In this document: positions 1 to 7,594 of the stretch, piece by piece | Layout: each line of letters opens with the position of its first letter | Numbering within the stretch: the first letter of the stretch is position 1 | Origin: Kocuria soli | GTDB lineage: Bacteria; Actinomycetota; Actinomycetes; Actinomycetales; Micrococcaceae | Length of the DNA: 64,000 nt | Direction: 5' to 3' | Assembly (NCBI RefSeq): GCF_003797835.1 | Contig: NZ_RKMF01000010.1 | Coordinates: 85,173-149,172 of the forward strand | The notes under the pieces: model-generated | Seen by the model: the letters and a program-made list of their open reading frames with translations, nothing else | Told to the model about the DNA's origin: nothing | The model's database searches: none | Translations under genes and position numbers: made by a program

Positions 1-937
1 ACTCCAGAATGGAGATCAGGACGTACAACAGAGCGATCTGCGGCAGGAACACCAGCACCCCGCCCACTCCACCGATCAACGCCGTGGACACGAAATCGGC
101 GACCAGCGGCTGCTCGATGCGCTCCCCCGCCCACTCGCCCAACGCCGCGAACAGCGTCTCGATCCAGCCCTGGGCCGGAGCGGCCACGGTGAAGATCGTC
201 TGGAAGAACAGAAACATGACCAGGAAGAACACGGCCACACCCCACACGGGGTGCAGCAAGATCCGGTCGATCCCACGAGTTGTGGCGTTGGGACGGTTCG
301 CCCGGTACCCGGACGTGGCCAGCACGGAGTCGATCCATTCACGGGTCTCGCCCCGGTCAGCGGTCGGCGGGGGCACGACGGCGGTCGGCCAGTCCCCGGC
401 ACGCCCCAGCAGCTCCCGGACCTCGTCCACACCGCGACCCTTGTGCGCCACCACTTCCGCCACGGGAACCCCGAGAGCCTGGGACAACCGCGCGGAATCG
501 ATGTCACCGCCACCGGCTCGCAGTTCGTCAACCATGGTCAGCACGACAGCCGTGGGTCGCCCGAGCTCGAACACGTGGGCGAACAGGATCATCGAGCGCT
601 CAAGGGTGGTGGCGTCCATGACCACCAGAGAACTGCCGAATTCCCCTTCCCCGGGCAGACGCCCCTGGATGTGGTCCAGGACCACCTGCTCGTCGGGGCT
701 GGCGGCACTCAGCGAGTAGGTTCCGGGCAGATCCGTGATCGTGACGTCTGCGCCGTCGATCCTTGCTTTGCCGCGGGACCGGGTGACGGTCACGCCCGGG
801 TAGTTCCCCGTGGTTGCGGAGAGACCGGTGAGCCGGTTGAACAGGGAGGACTTGCCTGCATTGGGGCAACCGATGAGCGCGACGTCGCGAGTTCCCGTGA
901 GAAGGTCGCGGTCCCCGTTCTCGGCGTGGCAGCTCAC
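1..937 (-). CDS. feoB: Ferrous iron transport protein B, 3' part missing
   Basis: FeoB is the inner-membrane Fe(II) permease with an N-terminal GTPase domain. The first 312 codons are present; the rest of the transmembrane region lies left of the window. The G1 loop GCPNAGKSS is at about residues 23-31 and the G3 motif DLPG follows; a TMVDEL segment is probably G4. A hydrophobic segment starts about 220 residues in and the visible 3' end encodes a Gate-like stretch (VLVFLPQIALLY). The GTG start at 937-935 overlaps the feoA stop by four bases (GTGA), which indicates translational coupling. The upstream DtxR-like box suggests iron-responsive control, by inference. Confidence 0.93.
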   Translation of the reverse strand, partial: MSCHAENGDRDLLTGTRDVALIGCPNAGKSSLFNRLTGLSATTGNYPGVTVTRSRGKARIDGADVTITDLPGTYSLSAASPDEQVVLDHIQGRLPGEGEFGSSLVVMDATTLERSMILFAHVFELGRPTAVVLTMVDELRAGGGDIDSARLSQALGVPVAEVVAHKGRGVDEVRELLGRAGDWPTAVVPPPTADRGETREWIDSVLATSGYRANRPNATTRGIDRILLHPVWGVAVFFLVMFLFFQTIFTVAAPAQGWIETLFAALGEWAGERIEQPLVADFVSTALIGGVGGVLVFLPQIALLYVLISILE

Positions 938-1245
938 GAGGCGACGAGGTCGATCTGGATGCTGCGCGCCTGCTGTTTACGCAAGCACAGGTCGGCATTG
1001 CCCACACGCAGCATCAGGGGGCAGCCCAGCGGAGCCACTCGGAGACAGGAGACCTCCGCCCCGGGGTGGAACCCCAGGTCCTGGAGTCGCTGACAGAGTA
1101 CGGGGTCGGCGTCGGCGGAGAAGCCCGCGATTCGAGCGGTCCCACCGGGCCGGATGCTGTCAAGACACGTGGCCCGGTCCTTCGAGGAGGCTGTAGAACG
1201 CCCCAGGGTTCTACCCGTCGCGGTGGAAAACGGAAGGACGTCCAC
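934..1245 (-). CDS. feoA: Ferrous iron transport protein A
   Basis: A 103-residue protein ending in an SH3-like FeoA domain (LCQRLQDLGFHPGAEV, then GCPLMLRVGNADLCLRKQQA). FeoA is a small cytoplasmic partner of FeoB that is needed for Fe(II) uptake. The N-terminal 35 residues are an extension before the domain. The start is GTG with a GAGGAG ribosome site about 8 bases upstream. It is the first gene of the feoAB operon and overlaps feoB by four bases. Confidence 0.9.
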   Translation of the reverse strand: MDVLPFSTATGRTLGRSTASSKDRATCLDSIRPGGTARIAGFSADADPVLCQRLQDLGFHPGAEVSCLRVAPLGCPLMLRVGNADLCLRKQQARSIQIDLVAS

Positions 1246-1348
1246 GGCCCACTCCTCACGTGGTGACTGCGAGATCGCGAACGGTTCAAACGGGCTCCGT
1301 TGCCCGTAATTCGCCCGTCATTGCGCGGATCTCAACGGCTGAGACATC

Positions 1349-1366
1349 ACTAAGGTACACCTTAGT
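1349..1366. promoter_or_regulatory. DtxR/IdeR-like iron box
   Basis: A perfect inverted repeat, ACTAAGGT-AC-ACCTTAGT, lies about 105 bases upstream of feoA. It resembles the TTAGG..CCTAA boxes bound by Fe(II)-dependent DtxR-family repressors, so iron repression of feoAB is the likely role. An MntR-type regulator is possible. It sits in the 332-base gene-free stretch 1246-1577, whose only other notable content is the palindromic repeat at 1437-1507 and the ribosome site of the next gene. Confidence 0.6.
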
Positions 1367-1436
1367 TGGCAGATGTCCACGCGGGGTTTCCCTAGTTGCA
1401 TCCAGGGGTGCGCATCCAACCTGTTCACGCTCCATT

Positions 1437-1507
1437 CCTCCGCCGAACCCTCACGAAACTCGCGGATCGGGGGCTGATGCGGGAGTTTCGTGAGGGTTCG
1501 GCGGGGG
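1437..1507. repeat. Long palindromic repeat, copy 1
   Basis: Arms 1437-1468 and 1476-1507 (32 bases each, three mismatches) flank a 7-base loop. The core, GAACCCTC-R-CGAAACTC, is shared with the perfect palindrome at 18682-18750, so this is a dispersed repeat family. Here it lies between the divergent feoA and permease genes, upstream of both, so a simple terminator role fits less well than for copy 2. Confidence 0.8.
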
Positions 1508-1577
1508 TGGGACTACGCTGGGGCCGGTCCGCGATCACGGTGCCGGGCCGTACGTCTCTGTCTCCAGGAGTTGCTGC

Positions 1578-3014
1578 ATGCCCGCGTCCACCGGTTCCCC
1601 CTCGCCAGAACCTTCGTCCTCCGCACCGGAACCCGACACCACGACGACGGCGGACCGCCCGGACACCTTCGCCGGCAAGCTCGGACTCGGCTGGCGGATC
1701 CACGGGGACGGCCGGAGCGTGACTCCGGGCGAGGTGGTACGGCCCGACGAACGGCTGAGCTGGCCGCGGACCATCGGCATCGGTGCGCAGCACGTGGTCG
1801 CGATGTTCGGCGCGACGTTCCTGGTCCCCCTGATCACCGGCTTCCCGCCGTCGACCACGCTGTTCTTCTCCGGCATCGGAACCATCCTGTTCCTGGTCCT
1901 GACGGCGGGACGGGTGCCGTCCTACCTGGGCTCCTCCTTCGCCTTCATCGCGCCGATCGGTGCTGCCATGGGCGAATACGGTCCCGGCGGGGCGCTCGGC
2001 GGCGTGGTCATGGCCGGTGCCTCCCTGTTCCTGATCGGCCTGCTGGTGCAGTTCCTGGGCACACGGTGGTTGCAGGCGCTCATGCCACCGCTGGTGACCG
2101 GCACGATCGTGGCGCTGATCGGCTTCAACTTGGCTCCGGCGGCCAAGGACAACTTCATGAAAGCACCCGTCACCGCCCTGGTGACCCTGGCCTCGATCGT
2201 CCTGGTCTCCGTGCTGTTCCGGAGCATCCTGGGTCGGCTGTCGATCCTGGTCGGCGTGGTCATCGGGTACCTGACGGCAATTGCCCGTGGCGAGGTGGAC
2301 TTCGCCCCGATTCAGGAGGCCTGGGAGAACGAGGGTCTGCTCGGCCTTCCGCAGTTCCACTCCCCGGAGTTCCACCTGTCCTTGATCGGCCTGTTCGTGC
2401 CCGTGATCCTGGTGCTGGTTGCGGAGAACATCGGCCACGTGAAGTCGGTGTCACTCATGACCGGCAAGAACCTGGACCCGGTCATGGGGCGGGCCATCAT
2501 GGCCGACGGCCTGGCCACCGTTATGGCCGGTTCCGGTGGTGGCTCCGGCACGACGACGTACGCGGAGAACATCGGCGTCATGGCCGCGACCAAGGTGTAC
2601 TCGACCGCCGCGTACTGGGTGGCCGCCGTCCTCGCCCTGTTGCTCTCCTTCATGCCGGTCTTCGGTGCGGCCGTGGCATCGGTTCCGGCCGGGGTGCTCG
2701 GCGGCGCGGCCACGGTGTTGTACGGCATGATCGGCATGCTCGGCGTCCGCATCTGGGTGCAGAACCGGGTGGACTTCTCCAACCCGGTCAACCTGACCAC
2801 CGCGGCGATCGCCATGATCATCGGCATCGCCGACTACACCTGGAGTGCTTTCGGCATCCAGTTCGCGGGGATCGCCCTGGGTACCGCCGCCACGTTGATC
2901 GTCTTCCACGGTATGCGCGGCCTGGCCCTGTGGCGCGGGACCACCGGCGGCGTGGATCCCATCCAGCCCGATTACACCCCGGTACCCAAGGAGCATTCCG
3001 GCCCCATGGGCTGA
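1578..3014 (+). CDS. NCS2-family uracil/nucleobase permease
   Basis: A 478-residue membrane transporter of the nucleobase:cation symporter-2 family, closest in motifs to UraA/PyrP uracil permeases. After a 45-residue Pro/Ser/Thr-rich cytoplasmic tail come about 14 hydrophobic segments. Signature stretches are QHVVAMFGATFLVPLITG, VAENIGHVKSV and TTYAENIGVMAATKVYS. The glutamates in the last two correspond to the substrate-binding and proton-coupling acids of UraA. ATG 1578 has AGGAG at 1566-1570. It converges with the next gene across a 5-base gap. No pyrimidine genes are adjacent, so uracil as substrate is inferred from motifs only. Confidence 0.88.
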   Translation: MPASTGSPSPEPSSSAPEPDTTTTADRPDTFAGKLGLGWRIHGDGRSVTPGEVVRPDERLSWPRTIGIGAQHVVAMFGATFLVPLITGFPPSTTLFFSGIGTILFLVLTAGRVPSYLGSSFAFIAPIGAAMGEYGPGGALGGVVMAGASLFLIGLLVQFLGTRWLQALMPPLVTGTIVALIGFNLAPAAKDNFMKAPVTALVTLASIVLVSVLFRSILGRLSILVGVVIGYLTAIARGEVDFAPIQEAWENEGLLGLPQFHSPEFHLSLIGLFVPVILVLVAENIGHVKSVSLMTGKNLDPVMGRAIMADGLATVMAGSGGGSGTTTYAENIGVMAATKVYSTAAYWVAAVLALLLSFMPVFGAAVASVPAGVLGGAATVLYGMIGMLGVRIWVQNRVDFSNPVNLTTAAIAMIIGIADYTWSAFGIQFAGIALGTAATLIVFHGMRGLALWRGTTGGVDPIQPDYTPVPKEHSGPMG

Positions 3015-3019
3015 TCCGG

Positions 3020-4081
3020 TCAGGGGCGGCTGCGCAGCGACTCGGACGAGGCCACCACCCCGCGAATCGCCGCCACGTCCACCTCCTCGACCGTCGGCGG
3101 TTGCCACACCGGATCGTCCTCCTTGTCGATCAGGGTGCAGCGCACGCCCTCGCTGAAGTCAGGAGCGGAGATCGTGTCCCGCGCCATGGCCAGCTCGCTT
3201 TCCAGGCACTGCGTCACGGATTCGGTGGCCGCACCGGCGTCCAAGATTTCCCAGGTCCGCGCCAACGACGACGGCGACGCCCCCACCAGATCCTCGCCCG
3301 CCGCGGTCACGACCTCGGCCAGCGAGTCCGCCCCGTACACGGCTTCGATCTCGTCCCACCGTTCCGGCAGGGTGGCGGCCAGCAGTCCGTCGTCGTCGGT
3401 GGCCGCCATCCGTGCGACCGCCTCCTCGACGCCTTCGGAGATCGCCAGTTCCCGGAACTGGTCCAGGCGGGCCGACGGCACCAGGACGTCGGCCAGCCCC
3501 ACGGCGACGGCGTCGGGGCCGGTGATCCGCTGGCCTCCCAGCCCCAGCCAACGTCCGACGGCCAACGACGGACCCCGCCCCAGCAGGTTCACGCGGGGCA
3601 GGAACCAGGAGGCTCCGATGTCCGGGAAGAACCCGATGACGCATTCCGGCATGGACATGACGGTGTTCTCGGTGACGATCCGGTGACTGCCGTGAACGGA
3701 GAGTCCCATGCCGCCGCCCATCGTGTATCCCTCCATGAGGGCGATGTACGGCTTGGGGTAGTTCGCGATGAGGTTGTTGAGCGTGTACTCGTCGGTGAAC
3801 GCAGCCATTCCGCGATCGATGTCCCCGTCCACCACGGCCTCACGCACCTGGCGGATGTCCCCGCCGGCGCAGAACGCCCGAGGCGCGCTGGCGTGGATCA
3901 GGACCTGCCGCACGGCGTCGTCGTTCTCCCAGGCCCACAGGGTCTCCAGGAGGTCCCGGTACATCTGGGCGGTCAGGGCGTTGAGGGCTTTGGGACGGTC
4001 GAGGGTAATGATCCCCGTGCCGTTGCGGACCTCGGTCCGGACGTACTGTTCGGGATCTGCTGGGACTGTGCTCTGCGTCAT
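3020..4081 (-). CDS. Enoyl-CoA hydratase-fold protein, 3-hydroxyisobutyryl-CoA hydrolase-like
   Basis: A 353-residue crotonase-fold protein of the length and architecture of HIBYL-CoA hydrolases, which release 3-hydroxyisobutyrate in valine breakdown. Visible motifs are FCAGGDIRQV and MGGGMGLSVHG, which form the oxyanion hole, then PECVIGFFPDIGASWFLPR, typical of the hydrolase branch. No other valine-degradation gene lies in this window, so the exact acyl-CoA substrate is inferred. It is encoded 20 bases upstream of the phosphodiesterase gene end on the same strand. No clear ribosome site precedes the ATG. Confidence 0.8.
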   Translation of the reverse strand: MTQSTVPADPEQYVRTEVRNGTGIITLDRPKALNALTAQMYRDLLETLWAWENDDAVRQVLIHASAPRAFCAGGDIRQVREAVVDGDIDRGMAAFTDEYTLNNLIANYPKPYIALMEGYTMGGGMGLSVHGSHRIVTENTVMSMPECVIGFFPDIGASWFLPRVNLLGRGPSLAVGRWLGLGGQRITGPDAVAVGLADVLVPSARLDQFRELAISEGVEEAVARMAATDDDGLLAATLPERWDEIEAVYGADSLAEVVTAAGEDLVGASPSSLARTWEILDAGAATESVTQCLESELAMARDTISAPDFSEGVRCTLIDKEDDPVWQPPTVEEVDVAAIRGVVASSESLRSRP

Positions 4082-4101
4082 AGTCCAACCCTAGACGGGT
4101 G

Positions 4102-4971
4102 TCACAGCGTGGAACCAGTGGTGGTTCTCTCCCGCAGCAGCCCGGCCACGACCTCCAGCGCAAGATCCGCCCGATCCGTCACCAACGCGTCAACGCCGTG
4201 GTGCAGGATCAGCTCCATGTCCTCCGGCCGATTGACCGTCCACACGTGCACCTGGATTCCGTGCCGGTGAGCCGCCGCGACGAACCGCCGCGTGGCCACG
4301 ACCCTGCGCCCCAACCATTCCCCGACCAGGGGGAGGCTGCGCACCTTGGGGAGCATCCACCCGAGCTTCATGGGCATCTGGATCACGTCGAACTTCGGGA
4401 CACGACGGCGCGACAGCCACCGAGCGGCCGGCCACGCGGCGGGCACCGTGTGGAAGAGGACCAGTGCCGTCAAGAACCCCGTGGCGCCGACGGACGTGCT
4501 CAACGGCCGTAGCCCCCGCGCACTCAGTTCGGCAAGGGTCCGCCCCCGCCGGGAGTCGGAGAAGGAGGCGATCCGCACGCGACCGGCGGCACCGGTGGCC
4601 TCGAGTACCGCGGGCAGCGCAGTCACCGACGCCTCGTCCTTGACGTCGATGTTGACGTACAGCTCGGGCAGCTCGTCCAAGACTTCGCGCAGCGTGGGGA
4701 CCGGGCTGGTTCCGGCCACCATCAAGTCGGCCAGTTCTGCGTGGTTCAGGTCGTTGATCTGCCCCGCGCCCTGGGTCACCCGGTCCAGGGTCGCGTCATG
4801 GAACGCGAGCACCACCCCGTCCTTGGTGGTGTGGACGTCGGTTTCGATCCACCGACACCCCAGGTCGCGTGCCGCCCGGAATGCAGTCAGGGTGTTCTCC
4901 GCACCGTCCGGGGCGAACCCGCGGTGGGCCAGGACCATGTCGGCCGGTGCATTTCCGGGGGAAAGTTTCAT
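4102..4971 (-). CDS. Glycerophosphodiester phosphodiesterase, cytoplasmic type
   Basis: A GDPD-family TIM-barrel enzyme (289 residues) expected to hydrolyse glycerophosphodiesters to glycerol 3-phosphate and an alcohol. Motifs are LAHRGFAPDGAENTLTAF (metal-binding HRG with the following EN), then WIETDVHTTKDGVVLAFHDATLDR with the catalytic E-D-H set, and VHVWTVNRPEDM near the end. No signal peptide is visible. I chose ATG 4971, just before the domain. An upstream GTG at 5046 sits three bases after the HAD-gene stop and would add a 25-residue Arg/Ser-rich tail. A second, secreted GDPD lies at 51575. Confidence 0.85.
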   Translation of the reverse strand: MKLSPGNAPADMVLAHRGFAPDGAENTLTAFRAARDLGCRWIETDVHTTKDGVVLAFHDATLDRVTQGAGQINDLNHAELADLMVAGTSPVPTLREVLDELPELYVNIDVKDEASVTALPAVLEATGAAGRVRIASFSDSRRGRTLAELSARGLRPLSTSVGATGFLTALVLFHTVPAAWPAARWLSRRRVPKFDVIQMPMKLGWMLPKVRSLPLVGEWLGRRVVATRRFVAAAHRHGIQVHVWTVNRPEDMELILHHGVDALVTDRADLALEVVAGLLRERTTTGSTL

Positions 4972-5049
4972 GGGCCGAGCATACGGGTCATGGTCAACCG
5001 TGCGTAACGACGGCGACGACGACCGCGACCTTTCGCGCCGGGCCACGCC

Positions 5050-5886
5050 TCAACCCGCCAGGTCACCGGTCTGACGCGCTGCCAGGAATTGTTCGACGAC
5101 CTGTGCCACACCGTCCTGTTCGAAGGGCGGGGCCGTACGTTCCACGGCCTCCACGACCACGGGTGAGCCGGAGGCCATGGCGAATCCGTACCCCGCCCAG
5201 GTCAACATCTCCAGGTCGTTGGTCATGTCCCCGAAGGCCATGACCTGGCCCCGTTCCACACCGAGATCCGCGCAGAGTTTTCGCAAGGTCTGGGCCTTGC
5301 TCAGCCCGAGTTGGGACATTTCGGCAAGGGCCTCGGTGGGGACGGAGTGCGTCACCGCCATGTGTTCGGCGGCATGCCGTGCGACCTCCCGCACGAAGTC
5401 CTCAGGGTCGTGGTCGTCTCGTTTGGCCAGGAACTTGACCACCTGGTCCGCGGGATGGAGGAGCGTCTCGATGTCGCCGACCACGACGTCGTCGGTGTTG
5501 GTGTCCATGGCGGTCCGGTCCGTGGGGATCCACCCGGGTTCCGCGACGACTCCCCGCAAGGTCTCGGCGCTGAAGTACACCCCGGGGATCTCGGTGCGCA
5601 GGCGACGCGCCACGCGCAGGGCCACCCTCCCCTCGAACGTGTTCGACGAGATCACGCGGTCGCAGGCCAGGTCGTAGACCATGGCACCGTTGGCGCAGAT
5701 CACCGTCCCCACCTGGGACAGCGCAGGGGTCACCTGCTCGCGCAACGGGTGCAGCCAACGCGACGGCCGCCCGGTCACGAAGACGACGGGAACCCCCGCC
5801 TCCTCGAGGGCCACAAGGGCGTCGAGGGAACGGGGGCGGAATCGGAAGTCCTCACCGATCAGAGTGCCGTCCAGGTCGCTGGCCAC
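5050..5886 (-). CDS. Cof-type HAD-superfamily phosphatase
   Basis: A HAD hydrolase of the Cof/YidA type (278 residues from GTG 5886) that probably dephosphorylates a sugar phosphate or flavin-type phosphate. Motif I is SDLDGTLIG, motif II VFVTGRP, motif III K in GLSKAQTLRKL, and motif IV FGDMTNDLEML. With the GTG start the catalytic Asp is residue 4, which removes most of the first beta-strand usual for the family. The frame stays open upstream to a CTG at 5940 (encoding an RDVRLVASD stretch) that has a GAGGAG ribosome site and a 4-base overlap with the preceding stop, so the real start may be there. Confidence 0.85.
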   Translation of the reverse strand: MASDLDGTLIGEDFRFRPRSLDALVALEEAGVPVVFVTGRPSRWLHPLREQVTPALSQVGTVICANGAMVYDLACDRVISSNTFEGRVALRVARRLRTEIPGVYFSAETLRGVVAEPGWIPTDRTAMDTNTDDVVVGDIETLLHPADQVVKFLAKRDDHDPEDFVREVARHAAEHMAVTHSVPTEALAEMSQLGLSKAQTLRKLCADLGVERGQVMAFGDMTNDLEMLTWAGYGFAMASGSPVVVEAVERTAPPFEQDGVAQVVEQFLAARQTGDLAG

Positions 5887-5936
5887 CAGGCGAACGTCCC
5901 GGACCAGACCCAGCGGATCGGGTCCCAGCAGGTCGG

Positions 5937-6455
5937 TCAGTCTTCCCGCTCCTCGTGAGTTCCGGTCAGGAAGGCCCGGCCGATCCCGTGGAAGAACAAA
6001 TTGAAGTTCACCACGGCCGGTGAGGCACCCTCCACGTCCAGGTGTTCGGTGTCCACGGCGGTGACGCAGAAAATGTAGCGGTGGGCACCATGGCCGGGGG
6101 GCGGCGCAGCCCCTTCGAAGTCATCGGATCCACCGTCGGTGCGGTGCCGGGTGGCGCCTTCCGGAGGTGCGGTTGCGGCATCCGTTGCCAGGCTGGTCAC
6201 GTCCGCCGGGATGTTGGCCAGGCACCAGTGCCAGTAACCAGAAGGGGTGGGGGCGTCGGGGTCGTAGCAGGTCACGACGTACGACTTGGTCCCCTCCGGT
6301 GCACCCGTCCAGGAGAGCTGGGGTGAGGTGTCGGAGCCACCGAGTCCAGCCGTGACCTGGGCTGTGGGCAGCGGTTGCCCATCGGTGATGTCCTCCGAGG
6401 TCAACGTGAAGGTTGGCAGCTGCGGAAGGTCGGCGTAGGGATCACGGTTGAGCAT
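5937..6455 (-). CDS. YbhB/YbcL family Raf-kinase-inhibitor-like (PEBP) protein
   Basis: A 172-residue phosphatidylethanolamine-binding-protein homologue, full length for the bacterial family. The ligand-pocket motif YDPDAPTPSGYWHW and the later GAHRYIFCVTAVD are conserved. Biochemical function is not established for the bacterial members. ATG 6455 follows a GAGGAG ribosome site. The gene end overlaps the likely CTG start of the HAD phosphatase gene by four bases, so the two are probably co-translated. Confidence 0.87.
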   Translation of the reverse strand: MLNRDPYADLPQLPTFTLTSEDITDGQPLPTAQVTAGLGGSDTSPQLSWTGAPEGTKSYVVTCYDPDAPTPSGYWHWCLANIPADVTSLATDAATAPPEGATRHRTDGGSDDFEGAAPPPGHGAHRYIFCVTAVDTEHLDVEGASPAVVNFNLFFHGIGRAFLTGTHEERED

Positions 6456-6466
6456 GGGTCCTCCTC

Positions 6467-6486
6467 GATCTGATCTCGATCAGATC
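6467..6486. promoter_or_regulatory. 9-bp inverted repeat upstream of the PEBP gene
   Basis: GATCTGATC-TC-GATCAGATC starts 12 bases upstream of the PEBP start, right behind the ribosome site. Its position would suit an operator or a leader hairpin. No regulator gene is adjacent, so the role is unknown. Confidence 0.4.
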
Positions 6487-6550
6487 CGCGACGGTTCGAT
6501 CCGGCCGGATTCAACGACCGTGTCCTGTCACGCTACCCAAAGTGCGCGTC

Positions 6551-7507
6551 TCACGGGCGGGTGGCGCCCTCGGATTCGCCCAGTGCGTCCAGTTCTTCGC
6601 GTCGGGGAAGATCAGCCCCGGCCCGGGAAACGGTGATGGCCGCCGCGTCCGCCGCACGCCGCAGCAGCGCGGCGATCTGCGACTCGTCCAGGTCCCCGAT
6701 CTTGTCCGCACCTTCGGCACCGTCGAGCCCCAGGTCGACCAGTTGGCTGATCAAGGCAGCCATGAACGTGTCCCCCGCCCCGACCGTGTCCACGACGTCG
6801 GTCCTGCGCGCGGGCACTTCGACCCCTTCCGGTGCCGTGGCTGCGTTGATCGCCCAGGGGCCGAGTTCCCCGCGGGTCACGACCACCAGTTTGGCTCCCG
6901 ACCGGTGCCAGGCACGCGCCGACTCCTGGAGGGTCGAGGTCGGGTAGAGCCACTGCAGGTCTTCGTCCGACGCCTTGATGACGTCCGCCTGTCCGGCCAA
7001 CATCTCCGCCCGCTCCCGGACCTCGTCCACGTCCTGGGTGATCTGGGGACGACAGTTGGGGTCATAGGTGACCAACACGTTGCCGGCGGCAGCCTTCACG
7101 GCCTTCACGACGTTGGCGGACCCGGGTTCCAGCACGGTCGCGATCGACCCGACGTGCAACGCGGTGGAGTTGCCGACCATGGCCTCCAACTCGGCCTGTT
7201 CGACCGGGAACTCCCAAGTCATGCGGAAGTCGTAGTCGGCCGAACCGTTCTCTGCGATCCTGGCCTCGGCCACGGATGTCGCGGAGTCGTGGGTCGGCAG
7301 GGGCAACTCGACGCCCTCCGCACTGAGGTGTTGGTGGAGCAGACGACCGTCGTCGTCGTCGCCCCAGGCACCCAGGAACCTCACGGGGTGGCCCAGGCGC
7401 GCGAGGCCGAGCGCCACGTTCATGGGGCTGCCTCCGGGGTGGCGCACGGGGTCCTGATCAGGGCGCGAAACAACGTCGATGAGGGCTTCCCCGATGACTG
7501 TCAGCAT
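6551..7507 (-). CDS. PfkB-family carbohydrate kinase (fructokinase-like)
   Basis: A 318-residue ribokinase/PfkB-fold sugar kinase. The N-terminal signature is PGGSPMNVALGLARLGHPV and the C-terminal ATP-binding and catalytic signature is DTVGAGDTFMAAL, where the Asp of GAGD is the catalytic base. Overall pattern fits bacterial fructokinases, which make fructose 6-phosphate. The window also carries a separate fructose PTS with fruK at 15024. No ribosome site is clear before ATG 7507; a TACTGT hexamer ends 7 bases upstream, so a leaderless transcript is possible. Confidence 0.83.
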   Translation of the reverse strand: MLTVIGEALIDVVSRPDQDPVRHPGGSPMNVALGLARLGHPVRFLGAWGDDDDGRLLHQHLSAEGVELPLPTHDSATSVAEARIAENGSADYDFRMTWEFPVEQAELEAMVGNSTALHVGSIATVLEPGSANVVKAVKAAAGNVLVTYDPNCRPQITQDVDEVRERAEMLAGQADVIKASDEDLQWLYPTSTLQESARAWHRSGAKLVVVTRGELGPWAINAATAPEGVEVPARRTDVVDTVGAGDTFMAALISQLVDLGLDGAEGADKIGDLDESQIAALLRRAADAAAITVSRAGADLPRREELDALGESEGATRP

Positions 7508-7594
7508 GGCTCAAACAGTAGCATCGCAAGGGATTTCGACCCCCCGCGCTGACGCCCGTTGACGGGGGTTGTGGGGCGACTCCTCGGGCAGCCG

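Noticed and set aside
1425..4270. Very long open frames (more than 300-900 codons) opposite or across the permease gene.
   Set aside because: They are shadow frames produced by high G+C; their translations are Arg/Gly/His/Asp-rich without domain motifs, while the real genes carry clear family motifs.
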